64,000 bases of DNA from Maridesulfovibrio salexigens DSM 2638 (GCF_000023445.1 NC_012881.1:1741501-1805500), one strand, 5' to 3'. Positions 53,995 through 62,916 are shown, counted from the stretch's first letter. Program-made: numbers and translations. The notes: generated by a model not told the origin, from the sequence alone.

Positions 53995-54022
53995 TTGACA
54001 AGAGTGCGTGCAGGTATATAAT
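53995..54022 (+). promoter_or_regulatory. Consensus sigma-70 promoter of aor
   Basis: Perfect TTGACA (53995-54000), a 16-base spacer, perfect TATAAT (54017-54022). The transcript would have a leader of about 75 bases before the aor ATG. Confidence 0.9.
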
Positions 54023-54103
54023 CGGGGCACTTATTAACACAACGGATTTATTTAAGAACGAAGGTTGATTATTACTAATTTTCAAAATTTATAGGTGGTT
54101 ATC

Positions 54104-55831
54104 ATGCCCAGAATCCTAAGAATCAATACCCGCACTAAAGAGTTCAAATTTGAAGAACTTGGTGATTACGCTGGTCTCGGTGGACGCGCCCTGACCTCCA
54201 GAGTCGTAAACACAGAAGTTCCCGGCGATTGTCATCCTCTTTCCGCAGAGAACAAGCTCGTATGGGCTGCCGGTATCCTCGCTGGTTCCGGTGCTGCCAA
54301 CTCCGGCAGACTCTCCTGTGGTGCAAAGTCTCCTCTGACTGGCGGTATCAAGGAAAGTAACTCCGGTGGACAGTTCGCACAGGTTCTGCCCCGCCTCGAT
54401 ATTCAAGCAATTATTTTCGAAGATAAGCCCGAAATGGATGCTCCTTTCTCTATCGTAGAGATTTACGCTGACCGCGTAGAATTCAAGGATGCTACCCCCA
54501 TCGTGGGCAAAGACAACTATCCTGCACACGAAGAGCTCAAAAAGATTTACGGCGACAAGGCCGTTACCGCTCTGGCCGGTCCTGCCGGTGAGCAGTGCCT
54601 TGCTGCATCCACCATCCAGTTTTCCGATCCGCACCTGAATCCTGCCCGTTCCGCAGGTCGTGGCGGCATGGGCGCGGTTATGGGTTCCAAAAAGGTCAAG
54701 GCTGTTGTTCTTGATCCCGAAGCTAAAGGCCGTATTAAGCCCGTTAATGAAGAAGCTTTCAAGGTTGCCCGTAAACGCTGGCTTGAAATCCTCATGGGTC
54801 ACCCCGTAACCAGCGAAGGTCTGCCCGCATTCGGTACCGCTATCCTCGTTAACATTATTAACGAAGCTGGCGCACTGCCCACCAAGAACTTCCGTTACGG
54901 TCGTTTTGATGATGTTGCTGATATCTCCGGTGAAAAAATCGCTGAAGTTATCGAATCCCGCGGCGGTAAAACCAAAGAAGGTTGTCATACCGGTTGTGTT
55001 ATCCAGTGCTCCCAGCGCTACAATGACAAAGACGGTAATTACCTGACTTCCGGTTTTGAGTACGAAACCGTTTGGGGTTTCGGTGCAAACTGCCTGATTA
55101 ACGACATCGACGATATCGCTACTATGGACCGTATCTGTGATGAAAAAGGTATCGACACCATCGAAATGGGTTGTACCATGGCAGTTGCAATGGACGGTGG
55201 CGTTCTTGAATGGGGTGATAGCAAAGCCGGTATCGAACTGCTCCAGAAAATCGGTTCTTCCGATGCTATGGGCCGCATCATCGGTAACGGTGCAGACTTC
55301 GCAGGTCAGGCTTTCGGCGTAGACCGTATCCCCACTGTTAAAGGTCAGGGTCTGCCCGCATATGATCCCCGCTCCGTAAAGGGTGTCGGCGTTACTTACG
55401 CTACCACTCCCATGGGTGGTGACCACACTGCCGGTTACGCAGTTGCAACCAACATCCTCAAGGTTGGTGGTGATGTTGATCCTCTTTCCAAGGAAGGCCA
55501 GATCGAACTTTCCAAGAACCTCCAGATTGCTACCGCAACTATCGATGGCCTCGGCCTCTGCCTGTTCGTAGCATTCGCAGTTCTGGATACTGAAGATGCA
55601 GTTCAGTGCATGTGTGACCTTGTTGCCGCAACACACGGTATCGAATTCACCGCTGATGACTTCATCGCACTCGGCGTGAATACCCTTAAGGATGAACTCG
55701 AGTTCAACCGCAAGGCCGGTTTCACCAAGAGCGATGATCAGCTGCCCCGTTTCTTCAGCGAAGAAAAGCTTGAGCCCCATGACACTGTCTGGGAATACAC
55801 TGTTGAAGAACTTCAGGCTGCTAAAGTCTAA
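54104..55831 (+). CDS. aor: Aldehyde:ferredoxin oxidoreductase (tungsten type)
   Basis: Oxidises aldehydes to acids, or the reverse, with ferredoxin and a bis-pterin tungsten cofactor. It has 575 residues. The N-terminus has LGGRALTSRVV. Pterin-binding blocks include GRGGMGAVMGSKKVKAV. The 4Fe-4S cysteines C294, C298 and C302 are in GCHTGCVIQC, with the partner cysteine in the DGLGLC motif. In Pyrococcus AOR the first spacing is two residues; here it is three. I chose the ATG at 54104 after AGGTGGT. Very strong codon bias and a consensus promoter indicate high expression. No cofactor genes are adjacent. Confidence 0.93.
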   Translation: MPRILRINTRTKEFKFEELGDYAGLGGRALTSRVVNTEVPGDCHPLSAENKLVWAAGILAGSGAANSGRLSCGAKSPLTGGIKESNSGGQFAQVLPRLDIQAIIFEDKPEMDAPFSIVEIYADRVEFKDATPIVGKDNYPAHEELKKIYGDKAVTALAGPAGEQCLAASTIQFSDPHLNPARSAGRGGMGAVMGSKKVKAVVLDPEAKGRIKPVNEEAFKVARKRWLEILMGHPVTSEGLPAFGTAILVNIINEAGALPTKNFRYGRFDDVADISGEKIAEVIESRGGKTKEGCHTGCVIQCSQRYNDKDGNYLTSGFEYETVWGFGANCLINDIDDIATMDRICDEKGIDTIEMGCTMAVAMDGGVLEWGDSKAGIELLQKIGSSDAMGRIIGNGADFAGQAFGVDRIPTVKGQGLPAYDPRSVKGVGVTYATTPMGGDHTAGYAVATNILKVGGDVDPLSKEGQIELSKNLQIATATIDGLGLCLFVAFAVLDTEDAVQCMCDLVAATHGIEFTADDFIALGVNTLKDELEFNRKAGFTKSDDQLPRFFSEEKLEPHDTVWEYTVEELQAAKV

Positions 55832-55852
55832 AGCTGCTTAAAATAAAATGAG

Positions 55853-55890
55853 TTAAGCCCGGTTGAGAATTTCTCAGCCGGGCTTAATTT
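55853..55890. terminator. Terminator after aor (possibly bidirectional)
   Basis: TTAAGCCCGGTTGAG/CTCAGCCGGGCTTAA (one G-U) with a short loop, followed by TTTTT on the plus strand. It lies between the convergent aor and usp stops. Confidence 0.93.
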
Positions 55891-56352
55891 TTATGTGTTC
55901 TTGATTACGTGCACCGATACCGGGGACTTTTTGATTACTTGCTCTGCAACACTTCCTATTACATCGGGAGCGGAGTTATTCTTCTCACGTCCAAGTCCGT
56001 GGCTGGATATGACGATCAGGTCGGCATTTTCTTTTTCAGCTTGTTCAATGATGTTAGTAACCGGATCACCAAGAGTGAGCCTGATTTCAATCAGCGGGCA
56101 GCTTCTCAGCTCTTCATCACATAGTTTATTCAGGGTCTTGCGGGCTTTTTCTACTTCCCAGTCACGGAAGTCATTCAAGCGGTCCTGGTCAGGGTAGTTT
56201 CCGTAAGCGGGAAAGTAGGAGCAGAGATCAATGGCGGAATAAAGGACAACAACTTTGGAGTTGTGGAGCTTTGACAGGGAAACTACTTCATCTATTGATT
56301 CCCGTGAATAGCGCGACAGGTCCGTCGGCCACAGGATAGTTTTTACTGACAT
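55891..56352 (-). CDS. Universal stress protein (UspA family)
   Basis: 153 residues with the Usp alpha/beta fold. N-terminal TILWPTDLSRYSRESID, core LGDPVTNIIEQAEKENADLIVISSHGLGR and C-terminal IGSVAEQVIKKSPVSVHVI. The nucleotide-binding loop is an altered version of G2xG9xGS (HGLGREKNNSAPDVIGS), so ATP binding is uncertain. The ATG at 56352 has GGAGG five bases upstream; an ATG four codons earlier has none. It has a single-gene unit, convergent with aor. Confidence 0.9.
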   Translation of the reverse strand: MSVKTILWPTDLSRYSRESIDEVVSLSKLHNSKVVVLYSAIDLCSYFPAYGNYPDQDRLNDFRDWEVEKARKTLNKLCDEELRSCPLIEIRLTLGDPVTNIIEQAEKENADLIVISSHGLGREKNNSAPDVIGSVAEQVIKKSPVSVHVIKNT

Positions 56353-56416
56353 ATGTACCTCCATTTTTGAAATGGAATTGTTATCTACTCATAATATAAG
56401 TTCTGGATGGAAAAAT

Positions 56417-56456
56417 AAAAGGGCCGTGAAATAATACTAATTTCACGGCCCTTTTT
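56417..56456 (-). terminator. Terminator of the polyferredoxin gene
   Basis: AAAAGGGCCGTGAAA/TTTCACGGCCCTTTT with a nine-base loop. On the minus strand it is followed by ATTTTT. Confidence 0.93.
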
Positions 56457-56480
56457 ATTGGTTTCGCAGGAATGTGTTTT

Positions 56481-57452
56481 TTACATCATCATATAATATT
56501 TACGCAGCATTTCCAGAGGGTAGGGAGAATCCCAATGGTTGGTGAACTTGGCAGCGGCGTAATATACCAGCAGGATCACCAATGATCCGGCAGCGATTAC
56601 ATACCACGGCAGTTTCACTCTGCTTAAGCGGTCTGTGACGTTCAGGCAGCCGTCTACCGGGCATGCGTTGATGCATTGTGTGCATCCTACACACTCCGGT
56701 GAGTTGATGGTTTGTTTGCGGTCTACTTCGATTCCGCCGGGGCAGGCCTTGTTGCATTTGCCACAGCTGATGCATTTGTCTTCTTCTCGTTTGATGGCAA
56801 TGGGGGATACCTTGGCGAGGATGCCCAGCAGTGCTCCGTAAGGGCAGAGGAAGCGGCACCAGAAGTAAGGAATGAAGATACCCAGCGCTAATATTGTCCC
56901 GACAACCAGTGCTGCTGTAATGCTCATGTCAGTGAAGAAGAGCATCATTTTTGCTTCAGCCGTGAAATTGTACGGTGAACGGATAAAAGCTTGCAGTTCG
57001 CGACCGCCCATCTTGAAGACGGTTATTACAAAGAAGGCTAGGGCTATGTATTTGGGGATCAGCATCCCGAATTCAATCTTACCTTTGACTGTGACGGTCT
57101 TACCTATTTTGCGGCCAATTTTGTTGAGCAGATTGTGGATGAATCCTACCGGACAGAGATAGCCACAGAATCCTTTGCGCATGATCAAACTCATGACCAG
57201 AACCGCAATGAAAATGGTCAGTCCTGCGGGATGGACTTCATCGAATATGCCCTTGGTAAAGAGCTGTTTCAGGGAAAGCAGGGAGCTGATAGGCAGAAAG
57301 CCTTCAACTGCTCCGGGCTTGGTCACGGCAACATCTGAATTGCCGATCATCCATTGGTAGAAAAGATAAAAGCGGTATCCCACCCAGATGCAGAACAGAG
57401 TCATGGCACACTGAATGGAATCCCGCAGCAGTTCAGGGGATATTTTTTTCAT
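56481..57452 (-). CDS. Membrane polyferredoxin (NapH/CcoG-like)
   Basis: 323 residues with about five membrane helices. Two CxxxCP loops characteristic of the NapH family (FCGYLCPVGFIHNL, CRFLCPYGALLG) lie at membrane edges. They are followed by two 4Fe-4S motifs (CISCGKCNKACPGGIEV, CVGCTQCINACPVDGC) and a final helix. This would move electrons between membrane and cytosolic carriers, but the partners are not in the window. It lies 20 bases downstream of rfbD, so it may be cotranscribed with it, although no functional link is evident. Confidence 0.85.
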   Translation of the reverse strand: MKKISPELLRDSIQCAMTLFCIWVGYRFYLFYQWMIGNSDVAVTKPGAVEGFLPISSLLSLKQLFTKGIFDEVHPAGLTIFIAVLVMSLIMRKGFCGYLCPVGFIHNLLNKIGRKIGKTVTVKGKIEFGMLIPKYIALAFFVITVFKMGGRELQAFIRSPYNFTAEAKMMLFFTDMSITAALVVGTILALGIFIPYFWCRFLCPYGALLGILAKVSPIAIKREEDKCISCGKCNKACPGGIEVDRKQTINSPECVGCTQCINACPVDGCLNVTDRLSRVKLPWYVIAAGSLVILLVYYAAAKFTNHWDSPYPLEMLRKYYMMM

Positions 57453-57471
57453 TTTTCCTTTGCCGGGAAGA

Positions 57472-58356
57472 TTAATCTTCCTGATGGTCTTTCAGGTCGT
57501 TGTATACATAGTCCCTGAGAGCCTGCACCCACGGGCGCGGTGTTTTCCCGGTTACCTCTGTAAATTTGGAGGTGTCGAGAACTGAGTAGGGCGGTCGGGT
57601 GGCCTTGGTGGGGTAGGCGGAAGTGGGGACCGGGTCGACCCGGCAATTAATGGCACAGCTGTCGATGGCCTCGGTGGCCAGCTCACACCAGCTTGCCTTG
57701 CCGGAGTTGACTACATTGAAAATTCCTTTGGCTTCATGTTTGAGCAATTCAATGGAGTAGTCAGCTAGATCCGGAGTGTAGGTCGGAGATCCGGACTGAT
57801 CATGCACAACTGTCAGACTCTCACGTTCCTTGGCGAAGCCTAGAATCTTGTGCACAAAGTTGGTTTTGTGCGGGCCGAACAGCCAAGCAGTTCGGATAAT
57901 CAGGATCTCATCATAATTAAGTTCGTTTAGTCTTTCTTCCCCGGCAAGTTTGGTTTCACCATAAACAGATTGAGGGTTTGTTTTGTCCTCTTCGGAGTAG
58001 GGTGAATCCTTTTTACCGTCAAAAACGAAATCCGTGCTGTAGTGGATCAGTTTAATCTTGAATTGCTTGCAGAGCCTGCCCAGAGTGGCTGGCAGAGTGG
58101 TGTTCAGCAGGTGGGCTTTGTTCTCCTCGTCTTCAGCAAGGTCGACCATAGTGTAGGCAACGGTATTGAAGATAAAGTCCGGTTCTTCCCTTTCCAGCAT
58201 TGCGGTCAGGGATTCCTCATTCAGGGGATCAAAATCGGAGCGGGACAGGGGGATGGTAATGATATCCTGCGCCTGTAACTTTTCAGTAAGGCTCTGTCCT
58301 AGAAGTCCGGTTTTTCCGCCGAGGATTACGGCCTTTTTGCCTGCTAAATCAATCAT
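57472..58356 (-). CDS. rfbD: dTDP-4-dehydrorhamnose reductase
   Basis: The last step of dTDP-L-rhamnose synthesis. It is an SDR-type protein of 294 residues. NAD(P) motif VILGGKTGLLGQSL, the substrate segment TDFVFDGKKDSPYSEEDKTNP, and the YxxxK dyad in VYGETKLAGE. I chose the ATG at 58356, which overlaps the rfbB stop (ATGA) and has GGAG seven bases before it; a start six codons earlier lies inside rfbB. The rfbA and rfbC partners are not in the window. Confidence 0.9.
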   Translation of the reverse strand: MIDLAGKKAVILGGKTGLLGQSLTEKLQAQDIITIPLSRSDFDPLNEESLTAMLEREEPDFIFNTVAYTMVDLAEDEENKAHLLNTTLPATLGRLCKQFKIKLIHYSTDFVFDGKKDSPYSEEDKTNPQSVYGETKLAGEERLNELNYDEILIIRTAWLFGPHKTNFVHKILGFAKERESLTVVHDQSGSPTYTPDLADYSIELLKHEAKGIFNVVNSGKASWCELATEAIDSCAINCRVDPVPTSAYPTKATRPPYSVLDTSKFTEVTGKTPRPWVQALRDYVYNDLKDHQED

Positions 58357-59375
58357 TTTCGTTCTCCGTACCATTGGTCCATGAATTCGCGGTAAGCTCC
58401 GCTACGCACGTCTTCAAGCCATTGACCGTTGCTCTGGTACCATTCGATGGTTTTGCGTATTCCTTCATCAAAGGTAACTGCCGGAGCGAAACCAAGCTCT
58501 TTTTCTGCCAGTGAATAGTCCATGGCATACCGCATGTCGTGTCCGGGTCTGTCTTTGACGTAGGTTATGAGTGACTCATCTTTTCCGAGAATTGCCAAAA
58601 GCTCCTTGACCAGTTCAAGGTTGGTTTTCTCGGCAGCACCGCCGAAGTTGTAGGCTTTACCGGGCTGTCCTTTAAGCAGGGTCAGTTCCACCCCGGTGCA
58701 GTGGTCATCAACATAGATCCAGTCCCTTATATTAGATCCGTCCCCATAGATGGGCAGGCTTTCACCCGTAGTTGCTTTGATAAACATAAGCGGGATAAGT
58801 TTTTCCGGGAACTGGTATGGACCGTAGTTATTGGAGCAGCGGGTAATGGAAACAGGAAATTTGTATGTTTCGAAGTATGCCCGGGCCATGAGATCTGCCC
58901 CCGCTTTGGAAGCGGAATAGGGGCTGTTAGGCTCAAGTGGGTTTTCTTCGCTGAAGGCCGGATCATTGGGACCGAGGGTTCCGTAAACTTCGTCAGTGGA
59001 AACATGGACGAACTTTTCAATGCCTGCACTGCGGGCGCATTCCATCATGTTCTGCGCGCCAAGGGTGTTTGTGGTCAAAAATGGTGCGGGATCGTTGATG
59101 GACCTGTCGACGTGAGATTCTGCAGCAAAGTTGACCACTGCATCGATTTTATAATCGTGCAGTACGGAAGTAACGAACTCTTTATCGCAGATGTCACCAT
59201 GAATGAATGTGTAGCCGGAGTTCTCATCCTGTTCCAGCTCAAGCAGGTTCTTGCGGTTCCCGGCGTAGGTCAGCTTATCAAGGTTGAACAGTTTCCAGTC
59301 AGGATGTCTTTCTTTCATCAGGTAAATGAAGTTGGTTCCGATAAAACCGCATCCGCCGGTAATAAGAAGTCGCAT
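58353..59375 (-). CDS. rfbB: dTDP-glucose 4,6-dehydratase
   Basis: The second step of dTDP-rhamnose synthesis. It has 340 residues. The N-terminal NAD motif is ITGGCGFIGTNFIYL. The catalytic Asp-Glu pair is in HVSTDEVYGTLG and the YxxxK motif in PYSASKAGADLMARAY. CSNNYGPYQFPEKLIPLM and GDGSNIRDWIYVDDHC are family blocks. It is translationally coupled to rfbD. Rhamnose points to an O-antigen or other surface glycan made elsewhere. Confidence 0.96.
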   Translation of the reverse strand: MRLLITGGCGFIGTNFIYLMKERHPDWKLFNLDKLTYAGNRKNLLELEQDENSGYTFIHGDICDKEFVTSVLHDYKIDAVVNFAAESHVDRSINDPAPFLTTNTLGAQNMMECARSAGIEKFVHVSTDEVYGTLGPNDPAFSEENPLEPNSPYSASKAGADLMARAYFETYKFPVSITRCSNNYGPYQFPEKLIPLMFIKATTGESLPIYGDGSNIRDWIYVDDHCTGVELTLLKGQPGKAYNFGGAAEKTNLELVKELLAILGKDESLITYVKDRPGHDMRYAMDYSLAEKELGFAPAVTFDEGIRKTIEWYQSNGQWLEDVRSGAYREFMDQWYGERK

Positions 59376-59475
59376 AGAGTCTCCGCTTATGGTTAAAATT
59401 CAAGGGCGAACATACCTGTTGCCGCAGTGTTATGCAAGAAAGTGCAGTGTGCAAATTGATGTGCAGTGACGGTAT

Positions 59476-59961
59476 TTATTTAAAGGAAACTTCTGTCTCC
59501 AGACATGACAATGCCTGGTAAAGAATGATTCCCGCAGAGGTGGAAAGATTCAGGCTGCGTACATTGTCAGTGGTGGGAATGTTTACCGCGTGTTTGAATT
59601 CATCAAACATCCATTCGGGTAATCCCCGTGTTTCCGGGCCGAGCACGAGGTGGTCTCCGGGCAGAAATTTAAACTCGAAAAGATGGGTTCCCCTTTTGGC
59701 ACTGGTTGTTACTAGTCTCTGGGGTTTTGCATTCTCTTTGTACTCCTGCCAGTTTTTCCAGACCGAAAGTTTTACCTTGGGCCAGTAGTCCAGCCCGGCT
59801 CGCTTGAGGTGTTTGTCGGAAATGGAAAATCCCAGCGGTTCGATGAGGTGAAGCTGGGTGTCTGTTCCGGCACAGAGTCTTGCAATGTTACCGGTATTGG
59901 GCGGAATTTCAGGTTCAAAGAGAACTATGCTGAAAGGATTTGTAAATTTTTCCTGTGTCAT
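59476..59961 (-). CDS. trmL: tRNA (cytidine(34)-2'-O)-methyltransferase TrmL
   Basis: A SPOUT-family methyltransferase of 161 residues acting on the wobble base of leucine tRNAs. Motifs: EPEIPPNTGNIARLCAGT at the N-terminus and the knotted SAM site LVLGPETRGLPEWM ... IPTTDNVRSLNLSTSAGIILYQAL. It is the last core gene before the integrated element. Confidence 0.94.
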   Translation of the reverse strand: MTQEKFTNPFSIVLFEPEIPPNTGNIARLCAGTDTQLHLIEPLGFSISDKHLKRAGLDYWPKVKLSVWKNWQEYKENAKPQRLVTTSAKRGTHLFEFKFLPGDHLVLGPETRGLPEWMFDEFKHAVNIPTTDNVRSLNLSTSAGIILYQALSCLETEVSFK

Positions 59962-60577
59962 GGCTGGAATCGATAGCAGGAGAAGGGGCTTAGGGCAATC
60001 CCTGAAATAGGATTAAAAATCGGGCATAAAAAAATGTCCGGATCAATCGCGGGAGGGAGGCAGAATCGCTTTTGTGTATATTTCTTTTCTAAGCTGTTCG
60101 TTTCTACCGTTTCCTGCACTCGCCTATCAGTCCAGAACATTTTTCTAAAGATGGGGTGAAGAACGACTCTTATTTTTAATGGCTGTTGCCTGAAATTTTA
60201 TTTTGTTTAGTCTGTTCTTTTTAGTCCGTCTTGATAATCTATCAGCAGTTTACGTGCCAGTTTTGATGAAAAGTGAGTAAATGCTTTGAATGGTGTGCCT
60301 TTTCAAAACAGGGTAGGAAAAGATTGCTTTTGATGTTGGCCTGTGTCGGAAAATAGACGGCTTTTTGGCTGTTCTGTTGGCGAAATTGTCAAACCTGAAA
60401 TACAAAATTGTAGTCGAAAAAAAGGGACCGCGAGGGACTTTTTGCAAAATTTTCAAAATGTGATTTAGCGTCTCTAAGCGCTTTGAATTCAAAGGAATCA
60501 TTGGGTATTACTATGTTCCAACGTCTATTAAAGTCCATCAATGTAACTGAGAAAAGTGGGACAGGAGTGGAACAAAT
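59962..60577. other. Junction region between core genome and integrated element
   Basis: About 615 bases with no gene I can support and no tRNA. It contains a short direct repeat GGGAC-CGCGA-GGGAC (60424-60438) and AT-rich stretches. The left attachment site should lie here or nearby. It cannot be located without the right end, which is outside the window. Confidence 0.4.
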
Positions 60578-61765
60578 ATGGCCGCCAATAGATTTGAGGC
60601 AACAAAGTATACCGGTGTCCGATGCAGGAGTCATAAGACTCGCAAGCATGGAGTTCAATTCGATAAATATTATGTGATCCGTTACAAGGTCAATGGAAAG
60701 CTCAAGGAGGAAGGGCTTGGCTGGGCTTCGCAAGGATGGTCCCCGGCCAAAGCATACAAAATTCGCTCTGAGATCGTCACAAATATCAAGCTTGGAGTCG
60801 GGGCACAGTCTCTTAAAGATTTCAGAGAGGCAAAAACAGAGAAAGAGCGCGTAAAACGGGTTGAAATGCAGGCCCGGAAGACCTTTTCTGAAGCCGGTGG
60901 AGTTTTTATTGAAGAGTACTCCAAAAACAATAAGAAAAGTTGGAGGCACGACTGCACTCGCTTCAGGCTTCATCTTCAGCCGGTTATCGGACAGATTTAT
61001 CTCGATGACCTGCGTCTTAAGCACATTGAAGAGCTTAAGAGTGTCGTTACGAAGAAGGGGCTTTCTAAGGGAACAATCAAGCATTGTCTCACGCTTGCCC
61101 GGCAAATTTGCTATTACGCTATCAAACGGGGCTGGCTTACCGGTGATAATCCCGTCAAGGGAATTAAGTTTCCTAAGCCCAACAACCGCAGGCTCCGTTA
61201 CTGTTCTGTCGAAGAGGAATACGATTTCTTTGAGATGGCTGTGAACATGGGCTACAGCGAGTGCCATGATATTTGCCTGCTTAGTCTCTACACAGGCATG
61301 AGAATGGGGGAAATTTTTGCGCTTACCAGACAGGATATTGATCTGGTTGAGAACAGGATCATTATTAAAGGTCGATCCGGGGCGGACGACGGACCCAAGG
61401 CAGGCGGCAGCAGGGTTGCATATATCATCGAGAAGATTAGGCCGATGCTGGAGAACAGGCTTGCTCTGTTTCAGGGTCGAGAGGCTTTGATCTTTCCGAA
61501 ACCTAACGGTGGAATACGCAAATGCATTGGGCCGGATTTTGCGACCCTGATGAAGCATCTTGGGTGGAATGATGGCGTCACTGATCGCCGTTTGCGTTTT
61601 TGTGCTCATTGCTTCCGTCATACCTTTGCTTCCCGTCTTATTGCTAAGGGTGCTCCGCTTACTGTTGTTAAAAAGATGCTGGGCCATTCCAATATTCAGA
61701 CCACTATGCGCTACACCCACACTCAAGATGAGCAATGTCGTGATGCTGCGCAGTTGCTGCTCTAG
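60578..61765 (+). CDS. Tyrosine recombinase (phage-type integrase)
   Basis: 395 residues. An N-terminal arm-binding-like domain (about 1-75), a SAM-like core-binding domain (about 100-195) and the catalytic domain. Catalytic residues are R242 (TGMRMGEI), H344 and R347 (HCFRHTFA), H370 (LGHSNIQTT) and the nucleophile Y379 (MRYTHT), with a beta-hairpin lysine near 274. All are present, so it is probably active. AGGAG lies ten bases before the ATG. It is convergent with the excisionase-like gene, overlapping it by four bases. Confidence 0.93.
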   Translation: MAANRFEATKYTGVRCRSHKTRKHGVQFDKYYVIRYKVNGKLKEEGLGWASQGWSPAKAYKIRSEIVTNIKLGVGAQSLKDFREAKTEKERVKRVEMQARKTFSEAGGVFIEEYSKNNKKSWRHDCTRFRLHLQPVIGQIYLDDLRLKHIEELKSVVTKKGLSKGTIKHCLTLARQICYYAIKRGWLTGDNPVKGIKFPKPNNRRLRYCSVEEEYDFFEMAVNMGYSECHDICLLSLYTGMRMGEIFALTRQDIDLVENRIIIKGRSGADDGPKAGGSRVAYIIEKIRPMLENRLALFQGREALIFPKPNGGIRKCIGPDFATLMKHLGWNDGVTDRRLRFCAHCFRHTFASRLIAKGAPLTVVKKMLGHSNIQTTMRYTHTQDEQCRDAAQLLL

Positions 61766-61992
61766 ACCAACGGGTTAGATTCTTCGATAAACCAGTCCAC
61801 AAAATGTTCACGGGAGTAGAAGACCTTGCGCCCGCGCTTGAACCTTCCTTCCATCGGTCCTGCTCCCTGACAGTCCAGCATGCGCATGGTCTTTGCCTTG
61901 ATGAGTCCGCCGGTATGCTTTTCAACTCCCTGCCTGCTGAGGATGGGAGGGAGTGTTTTGATCAGGTGATTTTTAAGTTCTTCTTTGGTCAT
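61762..61992 (-). CDS. Excisionase/AlpA-like helix-turn-helix protein
   Basis: 76 residues. SRQGVEKHTGG followed by GPMEGRFKRGRKVFYSREHF resembles the winged helix of HTH_17/AlpA excisionase proteins, which bind att or promoter DNA. GGAG precedes the ATG at a proper distance. It is the last gene of a leftward unit (Cro-like, CII-like, this gene) and meets the integrase tail to tail. A directionality factor role is inference. Confidence 0.75.
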   Translation of the reverse strand: MTKEELKNHLIKTLPPILSRQGVEKHTGGLIKAKTMRMLDCQGAGPMEGRFKRGRKVFYSREHFVDWFIEESNPLV

Positions 61993-62008
61993 GTACTTAC
62001 TCCATCAA

Positions 62009-62449
62009 TTAAGCTTGGGGGTGGTGCTTTGCTGTATTGTCGAGTCCGCAGATCAGTTCTTGAATGGCCGTCATAGCCTCCTGTCCTTCCTTGCGAATTA
62101 GTACCTTGTCCTCGTCATTTAACTCACCATCTTCGATTGCTTCACCATATACTGATATGAGGTCACCGAATTCTTTCACTGCCTTGACCAGTGTGGCGTT
62201 GGGGCAGTTCTCATCAGGTATCATTATAAATAGACCGCCCATTTCAGCTGCCAGCAAATGCATGGGGTAGTCCGAACCGCAGGCTTTCATTAAAGGGACA
62301 AGGAGTTCCGCTCCAAGCTTGTGGCTTGTATTCTCATAGTTCAGCTCATTGAGGAGGACATGGTGTTTCTTGCCCACTTTAGCGGCTACTGCCCGTGTTC
62401 CAATATCTGAATTGATAACCATCTTGCGAACTGTTTCTGTCAGCTTCAT
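62009..62449 (-). CDS. Phage regulatory CII-like protein (Phage_CP76 family)
   Basis: 146 residues. The helix-turn-helix half is TRAVAAKVGKKHHVLLNELN and a helical C-terminal half follows. The pattern, size and ENTSHKLGAELLVPLMKACG segment match the CII/CP76 regulators of P2-like phages. AGGAG sits close to the ATG. It lies between the Cro-like gene and the excisionase-like gene. It probably promotes lysogenic or establishment transcription. Confidence 0.8.
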   Translation of the reverse strand: MKLTETVRKMVINSDIGTRAVAAKVGKKHHVLLNELNYENTSHKLGAELLVPLMKACGSDYPMHLLAAEMGGLFIMIPDENCPNATLVKAVKEFGDLISVYGEAIEDGELNDEDKVLIRKEGQEAMTAIQELICGLDNTAKHHPQA

Positions 62450-62530
62450 GAAATTACTCCTGAAAATTACACTGCGCTTAACGTGACCATGAACGTGAAT
62501 AGACGTAATTTTTGGTTGGCTGATTCTATA

Positions 62531-62806
62531 CTAAGCAGTTTTGCGTTTAGGGCCGGGTTTCTCTGCGCTGCGTGCAGGGAGTATGTCTTCGGGCATATCG
62601 TATTCGTCCCGTAAGATGTCTATATACTTCTGCGGACATTCGCCGCTGCGGATAATGCAGGAAACTCTAGAAGGAGTGAGTTCAAATCTTTCCGCAAGCA
62701 CAACATTGGTTATCCCGTTCTTCTCCATCCACGCACGGCGCAGAAAGTGATCTGGAATAGATTCAGTAGTAAAGGGTTGCGCTGAGTCTTTAGTTTGGTT
62801 AATCAT
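62531..62806 (-). CDS. Cro-like small HTH regulator
   Basis: 91 residues. A helix-turn-helix is visible in ITNVVLAERFELTPSRVSCI, preceded by FLRRAWMEKNG and followed by a basic tail (RSAEKPGPKRKTA). GAGGT lies eight bases before the ATG. It is the first gene of the leftward unit, facing away from the CI-like repressor across 110 bases. This is the usual place of cro in a lysogeny switch. Confidence 0.75.
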   Translation of the reverse strand: MINQTKDSAQPFTTESIPDHFLRRAWMEKNGITNVVLAERFELTPSRVSCIIRSGECPQKYIDILRDEYDMPEDILPARSAEKPGPKRKTA

Positions 62807-62870
62807 TTACGGAACCTCAATAAGTTGATGGTTATTTTTATTGAATATGTGTTGTTGAGTTAATGTTTAG

Positions 62871-62905
62871 TATAAATTTTTCTGCACAGTCAAGAAAAAT
62901 TTATA
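62871..62905. promoter_or_regulatory. Perfect 13-bp inverted repeat at the divergent switch
   Basis: TATAAATTTTTCT and AGAAAAATTTATA separated by nine bases (GCACAGTCA). It lies between the Cro-like and CI-like starts, 11 bases before the chosen CI start. An operator for one of the regulators is the simplest reading; a leader hairpin is the alternative. Confidence 0.7.
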
Positions 62906-62916
62906 AAAAGGGCGAA

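Noticed and set aside
54116-55780. A 554-codon open frame antisense to aor
   Set aside because: Same cause: aor uses highly biased codons, so the opposite frame stays open. The product resembles no family.
60424-60438. Direct repeat GGGAC-CGCGA-GGGAC as attachment-site core
   Set aside because: Too short to call without the other end of the element.
60389-61735. A 448-codon open frame antisense to the integrase
   Set aside because: The integrase has all catalytic residues; the antisense product has no recognisable domain.
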